Shown here one piece after another: positions 8,784-17,233 of a DNA stretch of 64,000 bases. The stretch's first letter is position 1; the number at the start of each line of letters is the position of its first letter. This DNA is from Pseudomonas laurylsulfatiphila (GTDB taxonomy: Bacteria > Pseudomonadota > Gammaproteobacteria > Pseudomonadales > Pseudomonadaceae), in the NCBI RefSeq assembly GCF_002934665.1, contig NZ_NIRS01000008.1:270085-334084 (forward strand), read 5' to 3'. The notes beneath the pieces were generated by a model that did not search any database, was not told where the DNA came from, and saw nothing but the letters and a program-made list of their open reading frames with translations. Position numbers and translations under genes: made by a program.

Positions 8784-9548
8784 ATGAATAGCACCTCGAA
8801 CAAATCCGGGCTTGCGGCCCCAACCCTGGCGCAATCCAACAAGGCCGGCATCAACGTCACCTGCGCGGCGCACCTGCTGATCGATGTGGCGCCCTACCCC
8901 GCCATGGACGCAGGAGACCTGGTCGAACTGTTCTGGGACAACTGCTACGTGGCCTCCCGCGTGCTGACGGCCAGTGATGTCGGCCGACCGGTGCAGTTGC
9001 GGGTGCCTGAGAGTTTTGTCGCCAACGGTACCTCGCGCATTCACTACCGGGTCATGCAGATTGGTCGGGGTCCGGCGGTATCGGCCAGTCAAAACGTGCA
9101 GATCAAACTCGACTGTCCAGGCGGCCAACCCTCGGCGCTGTGCGGCGATGAAAACCAGTGCCTGGCGCCGGTGAGCATTCCCGAGGCGATTCGCCGTCAG
9201 GGGGTCAATCCGAGTCAGGTCAAACGCGGTGTTCCCTTGACCATCGAGCCGTACCTGAACATGGCCGTCGACGACGAAATTACCCTGCGCTGGGGCGATG
9301 TGCGCCTGGATCTGCCACCGCTCAAGTCCGCCGATGTGGGTCAGCCGATCCAGGTCTGGATACCGCCGGCCATCATCCTCGAAGCCGGCGAAGATCTGCG
9401 GCTGGAAGTGACGTACTGCATTCTCGATCGGGTGGGCAACAACTCCCGCTGGGCACCGGCCCGCACGCTGAAGATCGGTTGCGCCAATCCTTATCTGAAA
9501 GTCCCGAAGAGACAGCACCTCAAGGCTGCCGAGGCCCACAGACGATGA
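8784..9548 (+). CDS. Hypothetical protein with two beta-rich repeats
   Basis: I chose the ATG at 8784, giving 254 residues, because AAGGAG sits 5-10 bp upstream; a longer reading to 8706 lacks a ribosome site. The protein has two similar halves. Each pairs a PYxxMxxxDxxxLxWxD-like stretch (PYPAMDAGDLVELFWDN and PYLNMAVDDEITLRWGD) with a DVGxPxQxxxP segment (DVGRPVQLRVPES and DVGQPIQVWIPPA). This suggests two tandem Ig-like or beta-sandwich domains. There is no signal peptide. Longer Pseudomonas proteins with many such repeats exist, but I know no function. It is probably transcribed alone. Confidence 0.72.
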   Translation: MNSTSNKSGLAAPTLAQSNKAGINVTCAAHLLIDVAPYPAMDAGDLVELFWDNCYVASRVLTASDVGRPVQLRVPESFVANGTSRIHYRVMQIGRGPAVSASQNVQIKLDCPGGQPSALCGDENQCLAPVSIPEAIRRQGVNPSQVKRGVPLTIEPYLNMAVDDEITLRWGDVRLDLPPLKSADVGQPIQVWIPPAIILEAGEDLRLEVTYCILDRVGNNSRWAPARTLKIGCANPYLKVPKRQHLKAAEAHRR

Positions 9549-9572
9549 TGTCGTTACTGTAAAAATTCAAAA

Positions 9573-9643
9573 GATCGCAGCCTTCGGCAGCTCCTACAGG
9601 GTTAAGGCATAAACCCCTGTAGGAGCTGCCGAAGGCTGCGATC
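9573..9643. repeat. REP pair of a second sequence class
   Basis: A large inverted repeat carries GATCGCAGCCTTCGGCAGCT at 9573 and its complement ending at 9643, with about 20 bp in the loop. It is the CAGCCTTCGGCAGC class, different from the GCGAGCAAGCTCGC class elsewhere in the window. The rest of the gap up to the SfnB-like gene shows only AT-rich sequence that may hold its promoter. Confidence 0.85.
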
Positions 9644-9865
9644 TTGGCGACAGCGCCATTGCCACCCTTCTATCAATATTCCTAAAAGTTAGTTCATAAA
9701 ATATTTATACACGTTTAGGGTATATACACCGGACCACCGGACATTCTTGTTTTCATGCGCGGCCACAAGCGGCGCTTCCATGAGATGTGAGGTAGGTATG
9801 GTCCGGAACACAATCACCCCAGTGCAGATCGCCAGGGCATTGCGAGCAGCCAAGGAGTGGCACTG

Positions 9866-11098
9866 ATGTCCAGTCTGGCAGATGCAATCGTCCAGAGTGA
9901 CCTGGACATCGCCCCGTTGTTGTTGCCCGCGCAAATCTTGCGCAACGATGCCCAAGCCATCAAGGCAGCCCACGAACTGGCGCACGTCGCGCGCCTGCAA
10001 GCAGCCAAACGTGACCAGTTGCGCAAGCTCCCATGGTCCGAAATCGAACTGTTCACCCGCAGCGGACTGGGCAGCATTTCCATCCCCCGCGAGTACGGTG
10101 GCCCGCAGGTTTCGTTCGTCACCCTGGCCGAGGTCTTCGCGATCATTTCCGCCGCCGACCCGGCGCTTGGGCAGATCCCGCAAAACCAGTTCGGCATTCT
10201 TAACCTGATCCTCGGCAGCGCCACCGAAGCGCAGAAAAGGCAACTGTTCAAAAGCGTGCTCGATGGCTGGCGCATCGGCAATGCCGGGCCGGAGCGCGGC
10301 ACCAAAAACACACTGGAACTGAAGGCTCGCCTCACTGCCGACGGCGTCCTCAACGGCCAGAAGTTCTATTCCACCGGTGCACTGTTCGCCCATTGGGTTG
10401 CGGTCAAGGCATTGAACGACGACGGCAAACAAGTGCTGGCGTTCATCCGTCGCGGCACGCCGGGATTACGCATCGTCGATGACTGGTCCGGCTTTGGTCA
10501 GCGCACCACCGCCAGCGGCACGATTTTGCTCAACAACGTGCAGGTCGACCCCGAACTGGTTGTGGATAACTGGCGGATCAATGACACACCGAACATCCAG
10601 GGCGCCGTCTCTCAACTGATTCAGGCGGCCATCGACGCCGGTATCGCCCGGGGCGCCATCGACGACGCCATCGACTTCGTGAAAACCCGCGCCCGGCCGT
10701 GGATCGACGCCAAGGTCGAGCGAGCCAGCGATGACCTGTACGTGATCGCCGATATCGGCAAACTGAAAATCGAACTGCACGCCGCCGAAGCGCTGCTGCG
10801 CAAAGCCGGGCAGGTGCTCGATGAAGTCAGCGCCGCACCGCTCACCGCAGAGTCCGCCGCCCGCGCCTCGATTGCCGTGGCCGAAGCCAAAGTGCTGACC
10901 ACTGAGATTTCGTTGCTGGCCAGCGAAAAGCTGTTCGAACTGGCCGGCAGCCGCGCCACCCTCGCCGAATTCAACCTCGACCGCCACTGGCGCAACGCCC
11001 GGGTGCACACGCTGCACGATCCGGTGCGCTGGAAATACCACGCCATCGGCGCCTATCGCCTCAACGGCACGCTGCCTAATCGTCATTCCTGGATTTAA
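9866..11098 (+). CDS. SfnB-family flavin-dependent oxidoreductase (copy 1)
   Basis: This 410-residue protein of the acyl-CoA dehydrogenase fold belongs to the SfnB sulfur-acquisition group, FMN or FAD enzymes implicated in using organosulfur compounds such as dimethylsulfone. The N-terminal helical part contains REYGGP, the middle beta domain has DDWSGFGQRTTASG, and the C-terminal helical domain ends RHWRNARVHTLHDPVRWKYH. The start is the ATG at 9866, with AAGGAG 8 bp upstream; a GTG three codons earlier is less likely. A second paralogue begins 23 bp after the stop, so this is the first gene of a desulfurization operon. The exact substrate is unknown. Confidence 0.85.
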   Translation: MSSLADAIVQSDLDIAPLLLPAQILRNDAQAIKAAHELAHVARLQAAKRDQLRKLPWSEIELFTRSGLGSISIPREYGGPQVSFVTLAEVFAIISAADPALGQIPQNQFGILNLILGSATEAQKRQLFKSVLDGWRIGNAGPERGTKNTLELKARLTADGVLNGQKFYSTGALFAHWVAVKALNDDGKQVLAFIRRGTPGLRIVDDWSGFGQRTTASGTILLNNVQVDPELVVDNWRINDTPNIQGAVSQLIQAAIDAGIARGAIDDAIDFVKTRARPWIDAKVERASDDLYVIADIGKLKIELHAAEALLRKAGQVLDEVSAAPLTAESAARASIAVAEAKVLTTEISLLASEKLFELAGSRATLAEFNLDRHWRNARVHTLHDPVRWKYHAIGAYRLNGTLPNRHSWI

Positions 11099-11121
11099 CG
11101 ACCAGACATCTGGAGAAGCAC

Positions 11122-12315
11122 ATGAGCATTTCTCAACACGTCGCGGTCATCACCAGCGATGAGCAAGCCCTGATTGTCGCCAGCGATCTGGCCGAAGACT
11201 TCAAACGCGACAGCGCCCTGCGCGACCGCGAGCGCCGCTTGCCACACCCCGAACTGGAGGTGTTTTCCCGCTCGGGCCTGTGGGGCATCAGCGTGCCAAA
11301 GGAATATGGCGGCGCCGGTGTTTCCAACGTCACCCTGGCCAAGGTCATCGCCCTGATCGCCCAGGCCGACGGCTCGCTGGGGCAAATTCCGCAGAACCAT
11401 TTTTATGCCCTCGAAGTGCTGCGCGTGAACGGCAGCCACGAGCAGAAAAAACGTCTTTATGCCGAAGTGCTGGCCGGCCAGCGCTTCGGTAATGCCCTCG
11501 CCGAACTCGGCACCAAAACCGCCCATGATCGCATCACCAGCCTGACTCGCGATGGCAGCGGCTATCGCATCAATGGCCGCAAGTTCTACGCCACCGGTGC
11601 GATTTACGCCCAGCGCATTCCCACCTCGGTGGTGGATGAAAACGGTGTGCAGCAACTGGCATTCGTCCCGCACAACAGCAAGGGCCTCACCGTAATTGAC
11701 GACTGGAGCGGCTTCGGCCAGCGCACCACCGGCAGCGGTTCGGTGGTGTTCGAAGACGTCTACGTCGCTGCCGAAGACGTCATCCCCTTTCAAAGCGCCT
11801 TCGAGCGCCCGACCCCGGTCGGCCCGCTGGCGCAGATTCTCCATGCCGCCATCGACACCGGCATCGCCCGCGCCGCGTATGAGGATGCGCTGCACTTCGT
11901 GCGCACCAAAACCCGGCCGTGGATCGACGCCACCCACGAAAAAGCCACGGACGATCCACTGACCCTCAAGAGCTTCGGCCACCTGAGCATTCGCCTGCAC
12001 GCCGCCGAGGCACTGCTGGAGCGTGCTGGCGAATACCTCGACAAAGCCCAGGCCGACACCCAGGCCGAGACCGTCGCAGCCGCATCGATTGCCGTCGCCG
12101 AAGCCCGTGCCCTGAGCACCGAAATCTCCCTGGCCGCCGGCAGCACGCTGTTCGAACTGGCCGGCAGCCAGGCGACCTTGATCGAACACGGTCTCGACCG
12201 CCACTGGCGCAACGCCCGGGTGCACACCCTGCACGACCCGGCGCGCTGGAAGTACCACGCCGTGGGCAACTACTACCTCAACGATGAAAACCCGCCACTG
12301 CGGGGGACCATCTGA
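11122..12315 (+). CDS. SfnB-family flavin-dependent oxidoreductase (copy 2)
   Basis: This 397-residue paralogue of the preceding gene shares the same layout and motifs (KEYGGAG, DDWSGFGQRTTGSG, RHWRNARVHTLHDP). A GGAG ribosome site precedes its ATG. The stop codon TGA is followed immediately, with no spacer, by the ATG of the monooxygenase gene, implying translational coupling. Tandem SfnB-like genes next to an LLM monooxygenase and a MetNIQ-type importer are a frequent arrangement in Pseudomonas for sulfur scavenging from sulfonates, sulfones or thioethers. Whether the two copies differ in substrate cannot be told from the sequence. Confidence 0.85.
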   Translation: MSISQHVAVITSDEQALIVASDLAEDFKRDSALRDRERRLPHPELEVFSRSGLWGISVPKEYGGAGVSNVTLAKVIALIAQADGSLGQIPQNHFYALEVLRVNGSHEQKKRLYAEVLAGQRFGNALAELGTKTAHDRITSLTRDGSGYRINGRKFYATGAIYAQRIPTSVVDENGVQQLAFVPHNSKGLTVIDDWSGFGQRTTGSGSVVFEDVYVAAEDVIPFQSAFERPTPVGPLAQILHAAIDTGIARAAYEDALHFVRTKTRPWIDATHEKATDDPLTLKSFGHLSIRLHAAEALLERAGEYLDKAQADTQAETVAAASIAVAEARALSTEISLAAGSTLFELAGSQATLIEHGLDRHWRNARVHTLHDPARWKYHAVGNYYLNDENPPLRGTI

Positions 12316-13668
12316 ATGGCTAAAAAGAAGATCCTGCTCAATGCCTTCAACATGAACTGCATCGGGCACATCAACCACGGTTTGTGGACGCATCCGCGCG
12401 ACACGTCCACCCGCTACAACACGATCGAATACTGGACCGAGCTGGCGCAATTGCTCGAGCGCGGGCTGTTCGACGGCCTGTTCATCGCCGACATCGTCGG
12501 GGTCTACGACGTCTACCAGAATTCGGTGGACGTGCCGCTGAAAGAATCGATCCAGCTGCCGGTCAACGACCCGCTCTTGCTGGTGTCGGCCATGGCCGCG
12601 GTGACGAAAAACCTCGGCTTCGGCCTGACCGCCAACCTCACCTACGAAGCGCCGTACCTGTTCGCCCGACGCCTGTCGACGCTGGATCACCTCAGCCGTG
12701 GCCGGGTCGGCTGGAACATCGTCACCGGCTACCTGGACAGCGCCGCCAAGGCCATGGGCCTGAGCGAACAGGTCGAGCATGACCGTCGCTACGACCAGGC
12801 CGACGAGTACCTGGAGGTGCTCTACAAACTCCTGGAAGGCAGCTGGGAAAACGGCGCGGTGCTGAACGATCCGCAGCAGCGGATCTATGCGCAGCCTGAG
12901 AAAGTGCACAAAGTCGAGCACAAGGGCGAGTTCTATCAAGTCGAGGGTTATCACCTCTGCGAACCCTCGCCACAACGCACGCCGGTGCTGTTCCAGGCCG
13001 GTAGCTCGGATCGCGGCTTGCTGTTCGCCGGGCGGCATGCCGAGTGCGTGTTCATCAGCGGCCAGACCAAGGCATCGACCAAGGCGCAGGTGGACAAGGT
13101 CCGTGCCAGTGCCGTCGAAGCCGGGCGCAATCCCGAGGACATCAAGGTGTTCATGGGCCTGAACGTGATCGTCGGCGCCACCGAAGAGCAGGCCTGGGCC
13201 AAGCACGCCGAGTACCTGAGCTACGCCAGTGCCGAGGCCGGCGTGGCGCACTTTTCGGCGTCCACCGGGATCGATTTTTCCCAATATGAAATCGACGAGC
13301 CGATCCAGTACGTGAAGAGCAACGCGATCCAGTCCGCCACCAAACACCTGCAAAACAACGACTGGACCCGACGCAAATTGCTGGAGCAACACGCCCTCGG
13401 TGGCCGCTACATCACCGTGGTCGGCTCACCGCAGCAAGTGGCGGATGAGCTGGAATCGTGGATCGCCGAAACCGGGCTGGATGGTTTCAACCTGACCCGT
13501 ATCGTCACCCCGGAAAGCTATGAGGATTTCATCGAGCTGGTGATTCCCGAGTTGCAGCGGCGGGGGTCGTACAAGACGGCGTACGACAGCGGCACCTTGC
13601 GCGAAAAGCTGTTTCAGCAGGAGGCGCATCTGCCTGAGCAACATACGGGCTCGACTTACCGACGCTAA
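12316..13668 (+). CDS. LLM-class FMN-dependent monooxygenase, NtaA/SnaA/DszA family
   Basis: This 450-residue TIM-barrel monooxygenase uses reduced FMN to attack C-S or C-N bonds; relatives are nitrilotriacetate monooxygenase component A and dibenzothiophene-sulfone monooxygenase DszA. Family landmarks are LNAFNMNCIGHINHGLW at the N terminus, RVGWNIVTGYLDSAAKAMG near residue 135, and LFQAGSSDRGLLFAGRHAE near 225. It needs a separate flavin reductase, which is not encoded nearby. It is coupled to the two SfnB-like genes and followed by a MetQNI importer, so the most likely role is desulfurization of an imported organosulfur compound. Confidence 0.88.
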   Translation: MAKKKILLNAFNMNCIGHINHGLWTHPRDTSTRYNTIEYWTELAQLLERGLFDGLFIADIVGVYDVYQNSVDVPLKESIQLPVNDPLLLVSAMAAVTKNLGFGLTANLTYEAPYLFARRLSTLDHLSRGRVGWNIVTGYLDSAAKAMGLSEQVEHDRRYDQADEYLEVLYKLLEGSWENGAVLNDPQQRIYAQPEKVHKVEHKGEFYQVEGYHLCEPSPQRTPVLFQAGSSDRGLLFAGRHAECVFISGQTKASTKAQVDKVRASAVEAGRNPEDIKVFMGLNVIVGATEEQAWAKHAEYLSYASAEAGVAHFSASTGIDFSQYEIDEPIQYVKSNAIQSATKHLQNNDWTRRKLLEQHALGGRYITVVGSPQQVADELESWIAETGLDGFNLTRIVTPESYEDFIELVIPELQRRGSYKTAYDSGTLREKLFQQEAHLPEQHTGSTYRR

Positions 13669-13670
13669 GA

Positions 13671-13694
13671 GCATCGCTGGCAAGCCAGCGATGA
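13671..13694. repeat. Short palindrome resembling a single REP unit
   Basis: CATCGCTGGCAAGCCAGCGATGA forms a near-perfect hairpin directly after the monooxygenase stop. It matches the core of the REP class seen at 27433-27526. It could stabilise the upstream mRNA or reduce readthrough into metQ. Confidence 0.65.
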
Positions 13695-13742
13695 GGCCCG
13701 ACCAAACACCAAAAATTCATTGCCCTGACTGGAAAAAACACC

Positions 13743-14552
13743 ATGAAAAAGCACTACCTCTCTCACCCAGTCAAAGCACTGGCCCTGGCCCTCGGCCTGT
13801 TCAGCTCTGCGGTTTTCGCCGCCGACGCGCCGCTGAAAATCGGCACCACCGCCGCTTTCGCCATTCCCCTTGAAGCAGCCGTCGAAGAGGCTTCCAAACA
13901 AGGCCTGAAAGTCGAGCTGGTGGAGTTCACCGACTGGATCGCGCCGAACGTCAGCCTCGCCGCCGGCGACATCGACGTGAACTACTTCCAGCACATCCCG
14001 TTCCTGGAAAACGCCAAGGCCGCCTCGGGTTTCGACCTGGTGCCGTTCGCGCCGGGAATCATCAACAACGTCGGCCTCTACTCGAAAAAATACAAAAGCT
14101 TCGACGAACTGCCGCAAGGCGCCAGCGTGGCCATCGCCAACGACCCGATCAACAGCGGTCGAGGCTTGCAACTGCTGGCCAAGGCCGGCCTGATCACCCT
14201 CAAGCCCGGTGTCGGCTACAAGGCCACCGAAGAAGACATCATCGCCAACCCGAAGAAAATCAAGATCCTCCAGGTCGAAGCCGTGCAACTGGTACGTGCC
14301 TATGACGATGCCGATCTGGTGCAGGGCTACCCGGCCTACATTCGCTTGTCGAAAACCTTCGATGCCGGCTCCGCACTGCTGTTCGACGGCCTCGATCACA
14401 AGGAATACGTGATTCAATTCGTGATCCAGCCGAAGAGCAAAACCGACCCGCGCCTGATCAAGTTCGTCGACATCTACCAGCACTCACCTGCGGTGCGCGC
14501 TGCACTGGATAAAGCTCACGGCAAGCTCTATCAAGCCGGCTGGGAAAGCTGA
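13743..14552 (+). CDS. MetQ/NlpA-family substrate-binding protein
   Basis: This 269-residue periplasmic binding protein has a Sec signal peptide (about residues 1-27, ending FAAD) and an NlpA-type lipoprotein-9 fold. Family segments are DWIAPNVSLAAGDIDVNYFQH and SVAIANDPINSGRGLQLL. There is no lipobox cysteine, so it should be soluble in the periplasm. The ATPase gene begins 2 bp after the stop. The context with SfnB-like enzymes and a desulfurizing monooxygenase suggests that it binds an organosulfur compound or methionine derivative rather than simply D-methionine; that is inference. Confidence 0.85.
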   Translation: MKKHYLSHPVKALALALGLFSSAVFAADAPLKIGTTAAFAIPLEAAVEEASKQGLKVELVEFTDWIAPNVSLAAGDIDVNYFQHIPFLENAKAASGFDLVPFAPGIINNVGLYSKKYKSFDELPQGASVAIANDPINSGRGLQLLAKAGLITLKPGVGYKATEEDIIANPKKIKILQVEAVQLVRAYDDADLVQGYPAYIRLSKTFDAGSALLFDGLDHKEYVIQFVIQPKSKTDPRLIKFVDIYQHSPAVRAALDKAHGKLYQAGWES

Positions 14553-14554
14553 GC

Positions 14555-15676
14555 ATGACCGCCGCCATCCAACGGCGACTGGAGAATCCAGAGCCGCAAA
14601 GCGCCGAGCGCACCGAACTGCATCCCGAACTCAACCATGCCCACGTGCGCTTCATCGGCGTGGGCAAAACCTACAACGGCCAACAAGGCCCGGTGGCCGC
14701 GTTGCACGGCATCGACCTGGCGATCCAGCACGGCGAAGTGTTCGGCATCATCGGCCGCAGCGGCGCCGGCAAGTCGTCGCTGATTCGCACCATCAATCGC
14801 CTGGAGCAACCGAGCAGCGGTCGGGTACTGATCGATCAGGTCGACATCGGCGACTTCGACGAAGACCGCCTGGTGGCGCTGCGTCGGCGCATCGGCATGA
14901 TCTTCCAGCACTTCAATTTAATGTCGGCCAAGACCGTTTGGCAGAACGTCGAACTGCCGCTGAAAGTCGCCGGTGTGTCCAAGGAAAAACGCGAGCTGAA
15001 AGTCCGTGAATTGCTGGAACTGGTGGGTCTACAAGCCAAACACAAGGCTTACCCGGCGCAGTTGTCCGGCGGGCAGAAACAGCGCGTGGGCATTGCCCGG
15101 GCGCTAGTGCATGACCCGCAAATTCTGCTGTGCGACGAAGCCACCTCGGCGCTGGACCCCGAGACCACGCAGTCGATCCTCGGCCTGCTGCGCGAGATCA
15201 ACCGGCGCCTGGGCCTGACCATTGTGCTGATCACCCACGAGATGGCGGTGATCCGCGAGATCTGTGATCGGGTAGTCGTCCTCGAACACGGGCGCATCGT
15301 CGAGCAGGGGCCGGTGTGGGAAGTCTTCGGCAATCCACAACATGAGGTCAGCAAGACGTTGCTGGCGCCGTTGCAACACGCATTGCCGGAAGAACTGCAA
15401 AACCGTCTGCAGCCGCAATCGAGCGCCCCGGATGCAGCCGTGGTCCTGCGCTTGCAGTTCACCGGCAACCAACGCGACGAGCCGGACCTGGCGGCACTGT
15501 TCAGCGCCCTCGGAGGCCGCGTGCGATTGCTGCAAGGCGGCGTGGAACGGATTCAGGGCCATGCCCTCGGGCAACTGCTGCTGGCGGTGACGGGCTCACC
15601 CCTCGGTGCCGAAGAATTGCGTCAACGCGCCAGCCAATGGGCGCAACAGGTGGAGGTGCTGGGTTATGTGGTTTGA
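14555..15676 (+). CDS. metN: MetN-type ABC transporter ATP-binding protein
   Basis: This 373-residue ATPase shows Walker A GRSGAGKSS, signature LSGGQKQR and Walker B LLCDEATSALDP. The C-terminal roughly 80 residues form the NIL domain of MetN, which in E. coli binds methionine and inhibits transport. About 30 extra hydrophilic residues precede the usual start (HVRFIGVGKTY). The gene overlaps the following permease by 11 bp. It completes a MetNIQ importer. The family is certain; the substrate depends on the binding protein. Confidence 0.88.
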   Translation: MTAAIQRRLENPEPQSAERTELHPELNHAHVRFIGVGKTYNGQQGPVAALHGIDLAIQHGEVFGIIGRSGAGKSSLIRTINRLEQPSSGRVLIDQVDIGDFDEDRLVALRRRIGMIFQHFNLMSAKTVWQNVELPLKVAGVSKEKRELKVRELLELVGLQAKHKAYPAQLSGGQKQRVGIARALVHDPQILLCDEATSALDPETTQSILGLLREINRRLGLTIVLITHEMAVIREICDRVVVLEHGRIVEQGPVWEVFGNPQHEVSKTLLAPLQHALPEELQNRLQPQSSAPDAAVVLRLQFTGNQRDEPDLAALFSALGGRVRLLQGGVERIQGHALGQLLLAVTGSPLGAEELRQRASQWAQQVEVLGYVV

Positions 15677-16310
15677 TCGCTTGCTGCAGGGTTTTATCGA
15701 CACGTTCCTGATGGTCGGCGTGTCGTCGCTCATCGCGCTGTTGGCGGGCATTCCGCTGGCGGTGATCCTGGTCACCAGCTCCAAGGGCGGCATCTACGAA
15801 GCCCCGGCGCTGAACCGCGTTTTGGGTGCTTTCGTGAACCTGTTTCGCTCGGTACCTTTCCTGATTTTGATGGTGGCCTTGATTCCGTTCACGCGGTTGA
15901 TTGTCGGCACTACTTACGGCGTCTGGGCGGCCGTAGTGCCGTTGACCATCGCGGCCACGCCGTTCTTTGCCCGCATTGCCGAGGTCAGCTTGCGCGAGGT
16001 CGATCAAGGGTTGATCGAAGCGGCGCAAGCCATGGGCTGCCGGCGCTGGCACATCGTCTGGCATGTGTTGTTGCCGGAAGCACTGCCGGGGATCGTCGGC
16101 GGGTTCACGATTACCTTGGTGACGATGATCAACTCATCGGCCATGGCCGGGGCGATTGGTGCGGGCGGGTTGGGGGATATTGCCTATCGGTATGGGTATC
16201 AGCGCTTTGATAGCCAGATCATGTTGACGGTGATTGTGTTGCTGGTGGCGTTGGTGGCGGTGATTCAGTTGGGTGGGGATCGGTTGGCTCGGGGCCTCAA
16301 CAAGCGGTAG
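15666..16310 (+). CDS. metI: MetI-type ABC transporter permease
   Basis: This 214-residue permease has five hydrophobic helices. The EAA loop reads EAAQAMGCRRWHIVWHVLLP near residue 118. I placed the start at the ATG at 15666, which gives normal MetI length and an 11-bp overlap with metN; an in-frame start at 15606 would add 20 hydrophilic residues unlike the family. It is the last gene of the six-gene operon starting at 9866 and is followed at once by a REP pair. Confidence 0.88.
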   Translation: MWFDRLLQGFIDTFLMVGVSSLIALLAGIPLAVILVTSSKGGIYEAPALNRVLGAFVNLFRSVPFLILMVALIPFTRLIVGTTYGVWAAVVPLTIAATPFFARIAEVSLREVDQGLIEAAQAMGCRRWHIVWHVLLPEALPGIVGGFTITLVTMINSSAMAGAIGAGGLGDIAYRYGYQRFDSQIMLTVIVLLVALVAVIQLGGDRLARGLNKR

Positions 16311-16313
16311 CCC

Positions 16314-16414
16314 TGTAGGAGCGAGCTTGCTCGCGATGGAGGTCAACGATAACGCGGGAAACCTGATTCCCCACGACGCCCTCAGGTCTTTCGCGAGCAA
16401 GCTCGCTCCTACAC
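16314..16414. repeat. REP pair after the metI operon
   Basis: Inverted REP units lie at 16314-16340 and 16388-16414, each with the TCCTACA flank. They lie 4 bp after the metI stop and may act as the operon's 3' mRNA stabiliser. Confidence 0.88.
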
Positions 16415-16565
16415 GAGTGGCGATCCTGGCGATATTTCGTACAAAGAAATCAGTGCTTCCGAAGGCCCGTTCCCTTTCCTTTGCAGGACATTTCCTAGAT
16501 CATTTCGCTCGCTTGCGCCTGCCAAATCCGGTGGCTAGTCTCGGTCCGTCACTGCTCATCAGTGA

Positions 16566-16778
16566 TCGGGTTTAGTAGCCCGGAACAATAGGCGCATAGC
16601 GATTCCATGCTCATGTCCGGCAAATTTTGCCGCATGCAGAATATGGTGGCTGTGCGTGGGGTACCTTCGGGTGCACCGGTTTTCCTATTGACCGGCCTAC
16701 TAACCTGCGTACAGCCGCCACCCAATCGTTTAGTAGGCGATAAGTGATGGCTCCCATGCAGCAATAGGAGTAACACTC
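16566..16778 (+). promoter_or_regulatory. Structured leader upstream of the DUF6124 gene
   Basis: This gene-free stretch is full of self-complementary segments. The palindrome CGGCAAATTTTGCCG is at 16618-16632. GGTGGC at 16645-16650 pairs with GCCACC at 16717-16722. CCGGT/ACCGG (16676-16680, 16691-16695) encloses a 10-base loop. CCTACTAA (16696-16703) pairs with TTAGTAGG (16730-16737). TTTAGTAG is also present at 16571, giving an alternative partner for CCTACTAA. An AGGAG ribosome site at 16766-16770 ends the region. From memory, very similar leaders occur before DUF6124 genes in other Pseudomonas, often several per genome. I infer an RNA-based regulator; no ligand or mechanism is known to me. 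Confidence 0.55.
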
Positions 16779-17117
16779 ATGGAAAAATCCGTTCCCGATC
16801 CCCCCGAAACCTCCACCGACGACCCACTCAGGGATCGCTCAGCGCTCTACCGCGCCATCGATTTCCACCTCACCGGCAAGCAACCCGCACCACCCGATGA
16901 AATGCGCTTCTACAACGTCAGCAAGGACGTGAGCTTCGAAGACACCCAACTCTATGTCGCCGACCTGCTGCGCTGTGCTTCGGTCACGGCGTATCAATGT
17001 GGCGACCAGCTCAAGGGGGCCGACCGGGCGATGGTGTATTCGATCTGGCATTTGCTGGAGATTGCCAAGGCGATGGTGGATCACTCCATTGAGTGTTTGG
17101 GGATGAAAAAGGGCTGA
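16779..17117 (+). CDS. DUF6124-family protein
   Basis: This 112-residue soluble protein has a proline-rich N terminus (DPPETSTDDPLRDRSALYRA) and a helical C-terminal half (LYVADLLRCASVTAYQCGDQLKG and a helix ending at GMKKG). This pattern is that of the Pseudomonas DUF6124 family (formerly DUF3077), which is multi-copy and of unknown function. No catalytic motif or signal peptide is visible. Its start is fixed by AGGAG 8 bp upstream, at the end of the structured leader. It appears to be a single-gene unit. Confidence 0.8.
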   Translation: MEKSVPDPPETSTDDPLRDRSALYRAIDFHLTGKQPAPPDEMRFYNVSKDVSFEDTQLYVADLLRCASVTAYQCGDQLKGADRAMVYSIWHLLEIAKAMVDHSIECLGMKKG

Positions 17118-17141
17118 GTCTGACTTTAATCATCGGTTGTC

Positions 17142-17167
17142 TGTGGGAGCGAGCTTGCTCGCGATGG
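17142..17167. repeat. Single REP unit
   Basis: One unpaired REP palindrome (GGGAGCGAGCTTGCTCGCGA) lies between the DUF6124 gene and the methyltransferase gene. Confidence 0.85.
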
Positions 17168-17233
17168 GCTGCGCAGCAGCCCCCGGCGCCATGGCGTATA
17201 TTCGGTGAATCCAAATTGCCTGCGCAGCCGACC

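Noticed and set aside
11095..13392. A 765-codon minus-strand frame opposite the SfnB-like and monooxygenase genes
   Set aside because: The plus strand carries three recognisable enzymes with ribosome sites. The antisense frame has no known domain and reflects GC-rich third positions.
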